From Talpa occidentalis (Eukaryota; Chordata; Mammalia; Eulipotyphla; Talpidae): 64,000 bases of DNA. This document shows, piece after piece, positions 31,852-44,487 of this stretch. The DNA lies in assembly GCF_014898055.3 (NCBI RefSeq), contig NW_023600993.1, forward strand, positions 1,426,001 through 1,490,000. Reading direction: 5' to 3'. A program made the position numbers and the translations under genes. The number at the start of each line of letters is the position of its first letter. Positions within the stretch are counted from its first letter, which is position 1. A model generated the notes under the pieces. The model searched no databases, was not told the DNA's origin, and was given only the letters and a program-made list of their open reading frames with translations.

Positions 31852-34409
31852 GTGAGTCATGGCTCCGGTTTCCCGCCGCCTGCGCCTTTCTGCGCGGTGA
31901 ATCCGCAGGCCGGAGCTCGCCCCGGCTGGGGAGGGCGCAGCCTGTGTCGGGCCTGGGTCTGCACCGAAAGAGCATCCCCTGGGGTGCAGCGCGAGGGTGG
32001 GGGCCGAGGGTGCGGACAGGCAGAGGGCGGCAATGAGACCGTGTGTTTGGGGTGGCCCGGTGCGGGCTCATGCGGGAGCTGTCCGGTTGTGAGCCTGACG
32101 CAGGAGCCGTTTCCGTGCCGGGCAGGGCGTCCGCTCGTCCCCGTTGGGGCTCTGACTCGGGCTGTGTCCTCCGCTGGGACGCTCCTCTCTGGGGCAATTT
32201 GATGTGCAGCCGGCGCTTCCAAGTGCGTGGGGTCCAAATTTAGCTCTCGCCAGAGTGGAGCTCGACGAGCCCCCTCACCCCGAGACTCCCCGCTGCAGCC
32301 GCTCCTCCCCACCCAACCCGACGGACACGGCAAGCACATGGGAGGGTGGCGCCGGCCTCGGACACCCCGTTAGGGCAGCGAAGGGGAGTCTGGGAAAGGT
32401 TGCCTTGGGCAGGCGTTTAGAAAGCAGGTTGAGTGCCGCGAACTGGAGCTGGTCTGAACCCCACCAGCCTTGGGCACTGCAGAGAGGCGTCGTGGACTGA
32501 CGTTACCCAGAGCGGTTCAAGCACACAGTAGCGTGTGTGGGCGCCACGAGCGCTTCTCTGGGGCCAGCCAGGCCCTGCTCTGCACGCCCGTCACTCGGGT
32601 AACCGGTGCCACGAGAGTCGTTTCTCTCGGCAGTTCTGCAGGGCAGTTTGGTTCTAAGATCCGACCAAAGGATTTTGTTGACTCGTCATGAGAGGGACTT
32701 AGGAAGAGCGATTGGAAGCCAGTGGAGGTTTCCAGCACCAGCCAGCCGTTAGCGGCCTCCCCCACGCGACGCCCAGCCTGCGGACTCCCCACATCTGAGC
32801 TGGCCTGGTGGGAGAGCACAGAAGGTTCTAGAAAGGACTCCACATGGTGACCCGGCAGCCCTTGTCTGAGTCATCTGCACCCCCTTAACGCTCCTGTCCT
32901 TCGACAGCAACAGGACGAGCCCCACCACGGGAGACAGCGTGCCCTGCTTCCTCCTTCGCTCTGGCAGCTGCCCCCTTATCTGAGGGGGCACACATTCAAA
33001 AGCCCCCACGTTTGAGAGCCGCAAGGCTGCAGATTTGGCCTGTGAGGTGCTGTCGCCCTTTTCAAGCACTTGGGCTGCGTCTCTCTCACCAGTGTTAAGT
33101 TAGCCCCGTGAGTCAGGGAGGCGCCGCCTGGGAGTGGCCGGGTCAGGCCACCTTCCTTCCCTCTTCGTTGGTTGCCTGCACTTGCCCATCCCGCGCCAGT
33201 GGGTCCTGTTGTTTGAGATGCGCGACCGAATGAATGATGCCATCTGCCCTTTCATGATTTTCTTGTAAGGGAAATACCTGTTTTCAGCGTGCTGGGAAGG
33301 CCTGGGAATTTCGTAACCAGGAGTGGGTGGGTGTGACGCTTCCCACCCCCGCGTGCCCCTCGGCGCCACAGCTGTGTGCCCAGCGCTGCCTGGACACCAC
33401 GCCACTGTCCTTCTGGCGCTGAGGCCACCTGGCCCCCTTCAGAGGCTTGGGGCATGCTCCGACAGGCTGGGGAGCCCTGGTTGGTGCTGCGCCCCGCGAC
33501 TGTCTGAGGGTTCCTGTGAGCTGCTCGTGGCTGCGGCATCCAGACCGGCAGGGCTGGGACGAGCCGCTTCCAGCGCTCCGCAAGCCTCCCTGCCCAGCGT
33601 GGCCTAGTTTCAGTCTGCCTTTTGGACATTTTTTAGCCTAAAACATTTCCTAAAATTGGGTCTGTTTATTTTTAAGGGTATGAAGTGCGAGTTTTTCCAA
33701 AATGACTTAAATATATTATTCATTTGTTCAACAATTTTTTTTTTTTCTTGCCGACCACGCGGCAGGCACCCGGGCAGTAAGACAAATCCCTGCCCTGAAG
33801 GAGCTTGTGTTTCCCGAGGCGCTGACAGGAGATACACGACTGCACAAACACATGAGCTAGAAAATTGCATGTTGTGATCAGAATTATGAAGAAGATAATT
33901 AGGAATATAAGTTAGGATAGAAAACATCTAGGAGCTGGGGGAGGGCTCATCAGATTGGTGCTCAGGGAATTGACTTCTGAGCTGAAGCCAAAGCATGAAA
34001 GGAGCCGGCCCTCCAGGGGGTCCTGGGGCAGAGAGATGTGCAAAGGCCCTGAGGCAGGAAACGACTCCATTGGTGTGACTTGGGGCTGGGAAGCGGGTGC
34101 CTCAGGCCCAGTGAGAAAGCAGGAGGCTGCGCATTCTGCTTTCCCTACAAGCCAAGTTTGGAAATCTGTCTGAGTGCATTGGGACACCGTGGGAGAATGT
34201 TAAGCCTGGGGGTGACTCCATCTGATTCCTTTTCAAAGATTCCTCGGTGCTTTGTGGTGAGGAGGTAGCCAGAGTGGCGCAGGGAGTGGCTCAGGGTGTC
34301 AGCTGGGCCTGGGCGGTGGCTGGGACTCTCGGAAGGAGAGGAAATGAGAGACTCGGGGTGTATTTTGGAGTTAGATTCAAAAGACTTCTCATGTCCTCCC
34401 TGATGTGAC

Positions 34410-34500
34410 CCACATTCTAGATCAGGAAGCTGATCCCTGCAGAGATTGTGCTGATTTAAGTCTGCGTGGTAAGAGCAGAGCTGGACTGCAGGTGCCAGGG
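34410..34500 (-). repeat. MIR-like fragment
   Basis: On the + strand ATTCTAGATCAGGAAGCTGA, then GATTTAAGTCTGCGTGGTAA, then GAGCAGAGCTGGACTG follows the reverse-complement MIR order (GATGAGGAAACTGAGG, then AGTGACTTGCCC, then GGCAGAGCTGGGA). The match is diverged and by eye. Confidence 0.45.
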
Positions 34501-36914
34501 CAGGCAGGTCCTGCGGCTCGAGGGCCGTGAAACAGCCTGCAGTTGTATTAAAATGCCAAACACTGATGGGGCGTGGCCTGGGGGGTTGTGCTGTGGGGCC
34601 AGGGTGGGCCGAGGGCTTGGAGGGCTGATGCAGCCGGGCAGGGTCCCCGGGCAGCTGTGGAGCTGCTTCCAGGGGCAGAGGGAGCTGAGGTGAGCCACAG
34701 CAGGCCCAGGCCCTCCTGCCTCTCTGGGCAGGGCTGCGTGCCATGGTGTCCGCACTGCAGACAGCGACACAAAGCAGACGAGAAGTCATCATCCTGAAGA
34801 AAGGAGGGGAAGGAGCGAACGGATTTAATTCGCAGGATAGTTGCTTGCCTTCCCACCCCATCCTGCCGGCACAGTCACCTCCTCCCCCACAGACGGGCCC
34901 GCACCGGCCTCTGGGTGGGTGCGTGAGGAGAGCCTGCCCCAAGCCGGGGGTCGGCGGCCCTCGCTAGCAGGCGTGAGGACGTCTCCCGTTAGGCAACAGT
35001 GAGGTGCAGGGGCCTGCCGGGGACAGCCCTTTACTTTTTATAAGAAAATAAGACCCAGAGAGATAATCACCCCAAACTGTAACTTGGGGGACGGGAGCTA
35101 CGGCCAGCCATGGCCTTGCTGTGCGATGACAGTGTCCGGCAGCCTGATGTGCGCGGGTGGCCTGACTGTGGGCCTCAGCGTGCACGACAAATGGACTTAC
35201 CTGAGGCTCAGCCGCAGGCACACGCAGAAAGGTTAGCAAAGGGCTTATTTACAGAAAGGGGGAATGAAGAAAGGAATGACTCGGGGGAGGGAGAGAAATT
35301 GGTGACTGCGCCTCCCGGCTCCCTGAGCTGGGACCCCCGGAGCAGCTGAGAGCCGGCGGAAACCCAGGCCCCCGAGGCCCTTTACCGAAGACAAGACGGC
35401 AACGAGGAGATTGCTCCTGAGCCCAGAGACTCGCAGCGGCGGGGGTCAAGTCCCCACGTGGCCATGCAGCCTCCTGCTGAGTGGGGTGAGGACAAGACTG
35501 AGGTGGCCTTGGGTGAGGGGTTCTTCTGCTTCAGACCTTGAAAGAACAGGAATGGCCGGGCGGGTGTCCCAGCACGGGAGTGTGCTTCGCTCCGTGCAGC
35601 TGGTGGCTCCACGTGTGTCCACGGGAGAGAATGGAGATGCAGCCCCTTCCAGAGCGATCCCGCTGCTCGCCTGCCCAGGGCCGTGCTGAGACAGGAGGGT
35701 GCTGGTGCAGGGGAACCTGGGCACGAGGTAGACACCACGGCCTGCAACACGCTGCGGGAGACGGGCTGGTGTCATCCAGGGGGTGGAACTAGGCGGCCGA
35801 AGAAGCGAGGAGTGATGTGCATTCCCGGGAGCATGGGCCCCGCTCAGGGCCGCCCTCTCCCTTCCGAACAGCCCGTCTGCGTGCGCGTTCCGTGGCGCCG
35901 TGGCCCCCTGTGCTGTGGATCCGGACCCCCTTCCTGGGGGCCACTGACCAGACAGCGCTTCTGGTGGGACGTGCGTCATCGCTTTGAATCAGGCTTCTCT
36001 GGACTGGCTTGACTTCAACAGCAAAGACAGGCCCTGCCGGTGCCCGCAAAGACCCATGCGTTGCCGATCGCACCTGGCTGCTCAGGAGCTGCCGGGCGCC
36101 CCTCGGCCGCCACCGCCTCGCCTGCCGGGAGAGGAAGCGCAGCCTCTGCAAGCGTTTGGTCAGTGAGCACCTCGCCAGGGCTGGCCAGGCCCTCTCAGGC
36201 GTCCTTCCTGCACCAGCTTCTTTTTGTTTCTTGGGATTTTTTTTTTTTTCAGAACACAAGGCCTCGCTTCCCGCTTCCTCTGGTTTTGAAAGAAAACCCA
36301 AGTGTTACAGGAAATCCATGGCATTGAAATCTGTCTCTGCACGCGGTTTTGATGTTTCCTTTTTAACTTCAACTTGACATTGCTTCGTAAGTCACACTTG
36401 CCCTTGCATTTCCCCCTCGCTCTCTTTGAAAAGTCGGCTGAGCTGGTAATATTCCATACGGATTCCTGCAGCTCGGCTTGTTGCCTTTCGTTGCATGGAC
36501 GCTGTGGGGGGCCGCTGTGCCCCAGGTTGAACGTGCCATGATGGCCGCCGTCGGCCCCACCGGCCGCGCCCGTCCTGGGCAGAGGGTGGAAGGGACCTCT
36601 GAGCTCCCTGGCCTCAGCGGCGGGAGGATGGGGCAGGGCCTCGCTTTGCCAAGGTCCGCTTCGGCCTCCCCGGGCAGTGATGCGTCAGCCCAGCAGCCCG
36701 CGCTGGCGAGACTGGGTTTTGCTCTTTGAAAAGCGTGAAATCGCTCACCGGCAGCAAAGGGAGAAGCCGGGACCCTCGAGGGCTCCGCCGGCTGCCCACC
36801 TGTGGGGTGTGTTCCCGGCCGCGGGTCAGCGAGGAGGGGCGACCCGGCCGGCGCCACACGTCATCTCCTTTTAAATGACATGACGGATGCGCCGGCGCCT
36901 CTCAGAATGACGAC

Positions 36915-37135
36915 TCCCGGATCAGCCCACCGAGAGGCAAGGGAGGAATATTGAGCAGCATCTTTTAATTAAACGGCGCTGCCAGCTCTGCCCTGGAGGC
37001 CGCGTGGTGGGCACCATTGTGCAGCGACGCCGCGGGAGGCGGCCGGAGACCAGCTCCGGTGAGCAGGGCTGAGAGAGGAATCCGATTGAGCCGTGGAAAT
37101 TACCAAGAAATGACAGACACAAGATAGAGTTTAAG
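36915..37135. other. AT-richer island, candidate conserved non-coding element
   Basis: The block includes ATCTTTTAATTAAACGG, GGAATCCGATTGAGCC and GTGGAAATTACCAAGAAATG, with TTAATTAA and homeodomain-type cores. It is interrupted by GC-rich sequence at about 36975-37060. The element may therefore be two short pieces. No repeat family is recognised. Confidence 0.3.
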
Positions 37136-38466
37136 CGGGAGCCAGGGGCGCAAGGCCTCGCGTTCGTGCTCAAGCGTCCCGAGTGCCTGGTGCACCTCGT
37201 GCTCACTGCTTCAAGCAGCCCCCCGCCCCCCGGGCAGTTACCAGACAGGGAGGATGCTCTCAGCCTTTGGCCTCGTCCGGGCACACGTTCCCCGCCAAGG
37301 TTCTGCGCCGTCAGGTCTGTTTCTTTTTCTGATCTAGTCTGTCCCCCAGACATAGCTTTGCAGACTCAAGAAAGAACAGCCCCATCTGTCCACGCGCCGG
37401 TCCTCCCGCCCAGGCTGATCCGTTTTTTAGCCATGACCTTCGTGGTCTCCTTGTCTCAGCACTGCATGCCTTGGGGGGCTCCAACAGGAGACGGCCTCCC
37501 GGGCGCCAGGGACAGCTCCTCCAGACGACACCCACACCCGCTACCAAGCCTGAGATGGGCTCCAGCCGGGACGGATACATGTGGGGACTTCCTGGGGACG
37601 CAGACTGGACAGTGTCTTTGTCTCCATTAAGAACAAAGCAAGGCAGCACGGCCTCCCCGGAGCAGGGAGCTGCGGCCTGGCCTGGGCGGTGGGGCCGTGC
37701 GGGCCGCATGGGACTTGGGCCTGCAGCTCCTGCCATGGGTGGTGGGCAGGGAGAAGGTTCTAGTAAAAACGTAGCATTTATGCGGGGATTTGAGGTTTTA
37801 GGGCCACATTCTGTGGGTAACTGTCTATTTAGAGTAAGTCAACAGTTTAAAATAAAAGGGTAATGAGCGTCTTGGCGGGGAGAGGAGCCCCAGGACTGTC
37901 CTCGGCACGTGGGGGGCCCTACAGTGGGCGAGGCTGGGCAGCCTCAGCCGTCCACCAGGGACGTGTCCTGCTCCCACAGCTTCTCCGGGCAGGCGGGGCC
38001 AGGCTGCAGGGCCGTTTGCTGTCTGCGCTGGGGCTCGGCAGGGGCTTCTTCCACCAGGGGGGCCTATGGGCATCCCAGGCACCTGTGGGAGCTGCCCTCG
38101 CCCTGCACCATGGCTGTGAACGTGCCCCATGGCCCCTCAAGCTGTGCAGGGATCAGGGAGTGGACTGTGTCGGCAGGAAACCAAGCCCGGCCCAGGAGGA
38201 GTGGTGGGCGCAGGGTCAGCCCCTGCAGGGGGAGGGGGGCCACACAAAGGCGGGGTGGTCCCACGGGGCCCACCCTATTCATCCTGCCCTCAGTGACGAG
38301 GACGCCAATCCCCCAGGCCCCCACCCAGGCCCTTCACCGCCCATAGGCCGCAGCGTCCTCCGCAGCCCCGAGCAGGCCCTGCCGAAGTCCCCTGCCAAGA
38401 TCGCGGGGGACCGGCTGGCCTGACACACGCCGACAGTGGCCTCTCTCTGCTCTTGACCCGCTGCAG

Positions 38467-38603
38467 CTCCACCTAATTGGATCCAGGTGATAAACGACGT
38501 CCGCGTGGCCATGGAGGAGGACGTCTTCTGGGAGTGCAGAGCGAGCGGGAGGCCGCGGCCCACGTACCGCTGGCTGAAGAACGGGGAGCCGCTGCTGGCT
38601 CGG
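38467..38603 (+). CDS. CNTN4: CNTN4 exon: first half of Ig domain 4
   Basis: This 137-nt exon, acceptor CTGCAG and donor GTAAGC, carries two bases completing Ala and 45 codons, ending on a codon boundary. It reads [20 protein letters not shown], then [11 protein letters not shown] with the first Ig4 cysteine, then [14 protein letters not shown] with the core tryptophan. NWIQxINDxxVAMEExVFWEC is the CNTN4 pattern. CNTN3 has HWVQLIKD and DSLYWEC in this place. Lysines of the human protein, as recalled, are replaced by arginines in RPRPTYR, in step with the GC-rich codon use. Upstream intron phase 1, downstream phase 0. Confidence 0.98.
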
Positions 38604-40463
38604 GTAAGCCGACCGACCATCACTGTGGCTCGGGGTGACGGTGACGCTTCATGTGGCCTCGTTGCCATGGAGATGGGATGGTGAGCTGTTTCCAAAATAA
38701 CACGCAACCAAATGCCGTGGGTAGTGGAAGGGGCAGCCGAGGCCGCTGGTCAGTGCGGGGTGTGTGTAAGGCCAGGGCTCGCCTGGTCCCGCCCAGGGCT
38801 GCGCGGGAGCCTCCCCGCCGGGTCACCTGGGCTTTGCAGGGGATGTGGTGGAAGGTCTGCAACACAGGTCGGCGCTGAGACCCACGGGGGGCAGGCTGGC
38901 CCACACTCCTCTCCCAGGAGATGTCTGCCCTCACGGCGCGGCAAGGGCGCCACCCCACAGCCGCCCCCCGCCCGCCCGCCCCCTGCACACACCGTGGCCA
39001 CACACTCGCACGCGGGCTCATCACGCCGATGAAACAGGAAGAGCAGATGCCAGGTGGTGGCTGGCCGGGCTCCAGAGAGCCTGTTTCCTCTCTGGAAACA
39101 GGGTGCTGTGTCTTCGGGTGTAGGCCACCCCCCCACCTATTGGTACCCCATGGGAAAAGCAGCCCCAACGATGCCTGGCTGACCAGGGTGCTGCGGCTGG
39201 GGGAGGCAGGAAGGCCCGGGCCGTGACCCCCAGCCCTGAGACAGAGCTTAGTGTATCGCACTCCCGGGGATCAGGCCCCAGGCCCCTAGCAGATGTGTTT
39301 CTGGACGAGACCCAGGGCAGGAGGAGGAGGTGGCCTTCACTAAGGTTCCAACAACAGGAGGAAGACGAGCAACTGTAGGCCATTCTAGGAAGGACGCGGG
39401 GCTGAGCCTGGCTTGTGGGGCCCAAGAGGCAAATGAAGGAGCTTCGTCAGAGCAGTGATCAGGCACTTTGGAGAGATGCAGAAATGGATTTTTGAAAAGA
39501 AACATCATACAAATCTTAGCTTATGCAACTACTGAAATAAAAGCTCGGAGCAGGCTGCTGCTCAAAGGCCTGGAGGGTGAGGGCCCTGGACACTCAGGTG
39601 CCCACCTGCGGGCCCCCCAGCCCCGGTCCGTCCCGGGAGCCTGCTATCCCGTGTCCATCTTGTGGGCCGGGGCAGCGGCAGGCAGGGTGCCTCCGCGCCT
39701 GGCTGGCTGCAGGGCCTGGAGTTCTGGGGCTGATGAAGCTTCTGAGGGGCTGCCAGCTAACCCTCGCCCCCAGGCAGACAGAGCACCTGCTTGCCTTTAG
39801 CTCGCCTGTTTCAGTGGCTCCCCCCGGTGCTCAGGAGAATTGCTGAGGCTCCTCCCGCACCCTCAGGCTGACCAAACGGGGGGAGCGGGGCTTGTCCAGA
39901 TGGTCCCACCAGAAGGGTCTGCGTGGGGGCCGCGTGCACCCCAAGAGGAAGGGAACCTTAATTATTGGTACTTATTTGTTCCTTTTTTATAAACCACAAT
40001 GAATATTAAAATATTTGCCTCTGTTTCCTCCGAGAAGACCGCAGGCCTGTTAACCTTCAAAGTGTGGCCTGCCCAGAGTTCCCGCGGCTCAATGCTCTAA
40101 GTGGAGAATCCGCTAGTGTCTCCACCCACCCTGCCCCGCAGTTAGCACAAACTCAGAGTGAAAAGGCATTTTAAATTTCAAGTTCATCTATTCAGCGGGG
40201 ACATGCCGCTGAAAGGTTTCGCTCTGAAATCAATGAGAACTCAAGAGAGTCCTACAATTTAAATTCCATTTACCAGCCGATGTTCGAGTTTCGCATCTGA
40301 CCTGCCACCAATGTGGCTGACAGATAAATAGATCATGTTATGTAAATTGCTGATCGGGTGGCGATGTGCCTCCCGCGAAGTCCCGGGGATCTAACTCACC
40401 GCCACACTGCCCGGAGGGCCCGGCGGCGGGAGGTCACGGGTCCGGCCCCCTTCTCTGTCACAG
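38604..40463 (+). other. Intron within Ig4 (1.9 kb)
   Basis: Phase-0 intron with GTAAGC donor and CTGTCACAG acceptor. The first 1.3 kb is GC-rich and featureless, including C-rich stretches near 38960-38990. From about 39950 to 40345 it becomes a marked AT-rich island just before the next exon. Confidence 0.85.
39950..40345. other. AT-rich island upstream of the Ig4b exon, candidate conserved non-coding element
   Basis: The island contains CCTTAATTATTGGTACTT, AACCACAATGAATATTAAAA, GGCATTTTAAATTTCAAG, CTACAATTTAAATTCC and GTTATGTAAATTGCTGATC. Homeodomain ATTA cores, an octamer-like ATGTAAAT and a RUNX-like AACCACA are present. It ends about 120 bases before the exon. No transposon signature or open frame is seen. 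It is among the clearest regulatory candidates in the window. Confidence 0.45.
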
Positions 40464-40593
40464 GACAGGGTTCGCATGGAGCCCGGGACCCTCAACATCA
40501 GCAGCGTGAACCTGTCGGACGCCGGCATGTACCAGTGCGTGGCCGAGAACCAGCACGGCGTCGTCCTGGCCAGCGCGGAGCTCAGCGTGATAG
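40464..40593 (+). CDS. CNTN4: CNTN4 exon: second half of Ig domain 4
   Basis: This 130-nt exon, acceptor TCACAG and donor GTGAGT, carries 43 whole codons and a final G. It begins [20 protein letters not shown] and continues [23 protein letters not shown]. The second Ig4 cysteine is in SDAGMYQC. Two N-glycosylation sequons, NIS and NLS, are present, and the family carries both (NIT and NLS in human CNTN4 as recalled). [16 protein letters not shown] and SAELSVI are CNTN4 forms. CNTN3 has GALTI, TDSGMFQC and SAELKVV. Third-position GC is 41 of 43 codons by hand count. Upstream intron phase 0, downstream phase 1. Confidence 0.98.
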
Positions 40594-43500
40594 GTGAGTC
40601 TGCGGCTGGAGGGGGAGAGGCGCACTCGGGTCGCTCACTGACTCGAGCTTTGCCACGCACGGTCTGCCCGAGCCCTGCGGCAGAGACGGCTGCTCTCCAC
40701 CCGCGCGGGAGGGGGGCTTTCCAGAGGAGCCTGTGAGGCTGCCGGGGGGGCCGCCCGCCTCATCTGTATTCCTGCACCGACCACGCCTCTAAACTGAGCC
40801 AAGCAGAAGAAAGGCTTTGATTTGGTGCAGACTTCAGCGTGGAAGGAGGAGCAGCACGGGTCGGGAGAGGCTGTGGGAACAGCTGGCAGAGAGGGGCGCG
40901 TCCCTGCACCCTGGGCTTTCCAGACTCTGGCCAGGACCAGCGTCCTCAGCCGGGCCCTTCCTGCCTGCCCCTCCGGGGCGGAGCTCCGCACCCCTGTTCT
41001 CCCTCTGCCCGCCATGGAGAGCGCCCCACGGCATGTCCCCCGCTCCGCTCCTCCCCTTCTCCAGGCCTGCTCCCCGCTGCGCCCAGGCAGGCCAAGCAAG
41101 TGCCTCCTGCTGGAGACGTGTCCCCTCCCTCCCAACCTCACATTCCCTTTTCTCCGCTGCACTGGAAGCCCCTGTGACGTCCTGGTGCCCGTCCCGGGAC
41201 ATGGCGGACGCCCGGCAAACACCGAGCAAATGCAAGAACACGCGTGTGCTGAGTGATGGCGCTGAGTGTTTTTAAAAGGAAATTGATAAGTGAGTAAGTG
41301 AAAACATCGCCTGAGTGGATTGATGAAACTTTAGGGCATTAAAAACAAAATAATCTGGGCCACGAGCTTGTGTGTAGCTCACGGAGAAACCTTCGTCTGA
41401 CTTTGGCATTTCTTGGAGAAAGCAAGAAAATTTCAAAAAGAAATCAGGTGACAGCACGGACAGCCCCCGTGCACCCGGAGAGGGCCAGCGTGCGGGGTGC
41501 CCGCCGGGCCTTCACGAGGTGCTTTGTGAGAGACCAGGACTGTGGGGGACCCGGGACGGCCCACGAGACAGTGTGTCCTTCTCCATGGAAAGGAGATGCG
41601 GCCGGTCGTCCAGGAGGGGCCCTTTCAGAGGAACGGTCAGTGTCATTTTCAGAAACATCGTCTGCTCGGCTCAGAGCCCCATCCCTGAAGCCAACGTTTC
41701 GCCTCTAAGGTACCCTTTGGGGTCATGGGTGTTGTTCCCCGGTGATGACTCTTCGCGCAGCCCCCTGAGCCGCCCCACCCTTTCTGGGCGCAAGGCCCAA
41801 GACCCATTTCCGGTCAGAGCTGTGCCATCCAGGGCAGTTCTCGATGCTGCCCCCGGGTGCCAGCCGAGAGCCGGGGCAGGGGGAAGGCCGAGTCGTCCCA
41901 CCACCATCCAGCGTGCAGGCAGGACGGGGTCCCCGGGCTCCGGGACTGTGGGAGTGGCCACTGATGGCCGGTGGTCAGCGGGCCCTGAGAAATAGTTTTT
42001 ATTTGGACACAAAATAGGCCCAGGGATATTCCAGACCAGCGGGAAGGAGCCTGAACAAGGCTCGGCCACAGGGATGTCCGCGGCTCTCACATGCAGAAGC
42101 CTGGACGCGTCTCCACACTCCTGAGTCGAGCACCAGCAGCGGGTCGGGCGAGTGTGCCCTGGTGTGAAACACCAACTCGGGGCCAGTTTCAGGGGATCCT
42201 GGAGAAGAGGCTTCATGCCACCAGGGCCACGCAGAGCGGTTACATCACCGGGTGACCCCAGCGTCCCTCTCGCGAGAATGAGGGTGAAGACAGTGGACTC
42301 TGAGGGCGCAGAGGCCCTGGGGGCTCGTCCGGCCACGCCGTGACCCCGGCGCTGCAGGTCGCGGTGTTTGTAGGACAAGAAGCAGGGACCGTTGGACTCC
42401 CGGCCACAGAGCGGACGCGGTGTTACCCGTGGTAGACTCCGCCGGCGCTGACCTGAGCGGAGAAACGAAGTTAAAGTGACACCGAGGCACGGAAGCCCTT
42501 GGCCGTGGCCTCCCCTGGGTCAGCGCACGCGGCCGGACGGGGACCTGGTGTCTGCACCAGCGGTGAGACGGGGCAACCCCTCCTCCCCGCCCCGACATTG
42601 GAAGAAGGGGCAACGACTTGTGAAGATGCCAGATCTGAATCTGGGGTCGGGAGCATGACCCCCCCATTCCCGAGACCAGGGTGCCCGCCTCAAGGCTGGC
42701 GGCCCTGCCCTCTCACCAGCCTGGCCGCACAGCACGCCTGGCGCGTGTCCTTGGCTCAGCAAGGAGCTGGGGTCATACCCCCCAGCAGAGGGGAACTCGA
42801 GACGCCCCAAGAGGCAGCTGTCATGGGCCTGAATGTCCCTCTAATTTGCGAGCCAATCATCTGAAGACATGCCCAGGTAGCCAGGTCGTGGCTCACGCCT
42901 GCACCTCTCTCTCACTGGGCCCTCAGGTCCTGAATGGTGTTTGAGGGTCATGCCAGGGCCAGAGGACCCCCCCAGACTGGCAGGACCCCCCAGACTGACA
43001 CGGAGCCCAGCAGCAGTCCCAGGAAAAGCTGCTTCTGGGTTAGGCATGGTCAAGCCAGTGTCCACACCCCACTGCAAGGACACTCACTCGCTGTCAGGGC
43101 AGGCGCCCCGTTTTACAACCGGAGATCCTCCGTCCTGCTGCCCGTCAGCCCCGGATGCTGGCCGGTGAGGGCGAGTTCCATGTCCCGAATTCAGCGTAGG
43201 CACCGCAGGCTCTTTCGGCGCTAACAGACCCGGACATCCCCACTGTGCCAGCGGCCAGAGCCCCTGCCCCGCAGGCCATGATGCTGAGACCTGAGACAGC
43301 GCAGAACCCCGCCTGGGAAGCCCCGGGGGCAGGCGAAGGACCCTCCCTGCTAGTTTGGCAGCCTTGGGGAGTCTTGTTACTGTTTCAGAATCAAGAGTTT
43401 GTGTTTCCCACGAGAGGTTGTGTGCGCCCCTGCTGTAAGGTGTTTCCCCGCACCCGGTCCCCGGTGACGTGGGGAGCAGCCGTGGGCGGGGCAGGCGGCA

Positions 43501-44209
43501 GGCGGGCTCCCGGGCCCAGCACCTGTGCACAGCGCGGCCCCCTCCAGCTCAGCAGGTCGCCTGGGACTGCAAGTACAACCTCCATCGCCCACTCACTTCC
43601 TGGAGGAGCAGGAGGCGGGTCTGGGGAGCAGCCTCGGGAACTGGACGGCACCCAGCAGGCGTGGGCGCCCGCGGCTGGGCTGGGAAAGAGCCCGGGCTTC
43701 GGGGCTTCGTGGAGGGCTCCTGCTCCTGGCTCCCTGGGCAGGGGCTGGCGTCAGTCAGCCGGCCTGGAAAGATGGGCCTGCAAAGAGGAGCCTGCCCACC
43801 CTCTCCAGCCTCCAAGTGTTCTGCTCGGCATGCCAGGGAGTTTGGGGTTTTTCAAATCTGACGCCAGCAAGACCTCCTTCGAAGCAGAACCCCCGAATCA
43901 ATGCACTGTAGGCATCGTTTTATGGAATTAGGGCTTACTAAAGACACTAGGTAAACGTTAACATAATCTGCCATCCTGAACTTCTGAAATACCCGCCTCC
44001 TGGCCTCCGTCCACGGGCTGACCCAGCGCGGTTCCTGCAGACCGGCCGGCCGAGAAGGCCTGGGCAGGCAGAGAAGGAGCTCTCCTTGCCCGTCCTGCGG
44101 CAGGTGCCCTTCCCGGCAAGGCCTGGCGCTGCGCATCCAGGAGGGACTCGGCGTCTCGCCGTCTCCTGAGAAGTGACTCCAGGGCACAGATTTGTTTCCC
44201 AGGCTTCTG

Positions 44210-44375
44210 TGGCCACTTAAAATACCCTTGACATGTGACCAGGAGTCATCTAGTTAAGTAAAAACAAACCCTTGAAAGTCGCAGAGAGGCTCTCAGCCCC
44301 GCGCGTCTGCGGCTAATGGGAGGTTAGTGTGTCAGAGATCATGGATGAATAATAAAAAGCCGCCTTTCCACCCCC
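44210..44375. other. AT-richer island, candidate conserved non-coding element
   Basis: The block includes CACTTAAAATACCCTTGACATG, GTCATCTAGTTAAGTAAAAAC and GGATGAATAATAAAAAGCC. It lies directly beside the CTCF-like site at 44412-44428. Composition is the only support. Confidence 0.3.
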
Positions 44376-44411
44376 GGAGGCCCTCGGTGGCCGCAGTCTA
44401 ACGCTGAGAGA

Positions 44412-44428
44412 GCAGCGCCCTCTAGCGG
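44412..44428 (-). promoter_or_regulatory. CTCF-like binding motif
   Basis: The minus strand reads CCGCTAGAGGGCGCTGC. This fits the CTCF core consensus CCASYAGRGGGCGCY at nearly every position, including the AGAGGGCGC centre and the preceding CC. It is the best such match I noticed in the window. Occupancy cannot be judged from sequence. It lies close to the point where intron composition shifts from GC-rich to AT-richer. Confidence 0.55.
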
Positions 44429-44487
44429 CGGGCGTGGGGAGCGCGTCGGTTTAGCCGGGGGGACTCTCTCTGGTCTCCCTGGGAGTA

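Larger units (their letters stand above)
31852..38466 (+). other. Intron between Ig3 and Ig4 (6.6 kb)
   Basis: Phase-1 intron with GTGAGT donor and acceptor CGCTGCAG preceded by a CTCTCTCTGCTCTTG tract. It is GC-rich to 33600. An AT-richer stretch follows (33610-33945) whose middle (AAATCCCTGCCCTGAAGGAG, then ACAGGAGATACACGAC) looks like an old interspersed repeat I cannot name. Then come a MIR-like piece (34410-34500, minus strand), GC-rich sequence, a T-run at 36236-36250 and an AT-richer island at 36915-37135. From 37140 to 38466 I see nothing specific. Confidence 0.85.

Noticed and set aside
42941..43010. Local near-duplication of a GGACCCCCCAGACTG phrase
   Set aside because: Only two short units in C-rich sequence, too little to call a repeat array.
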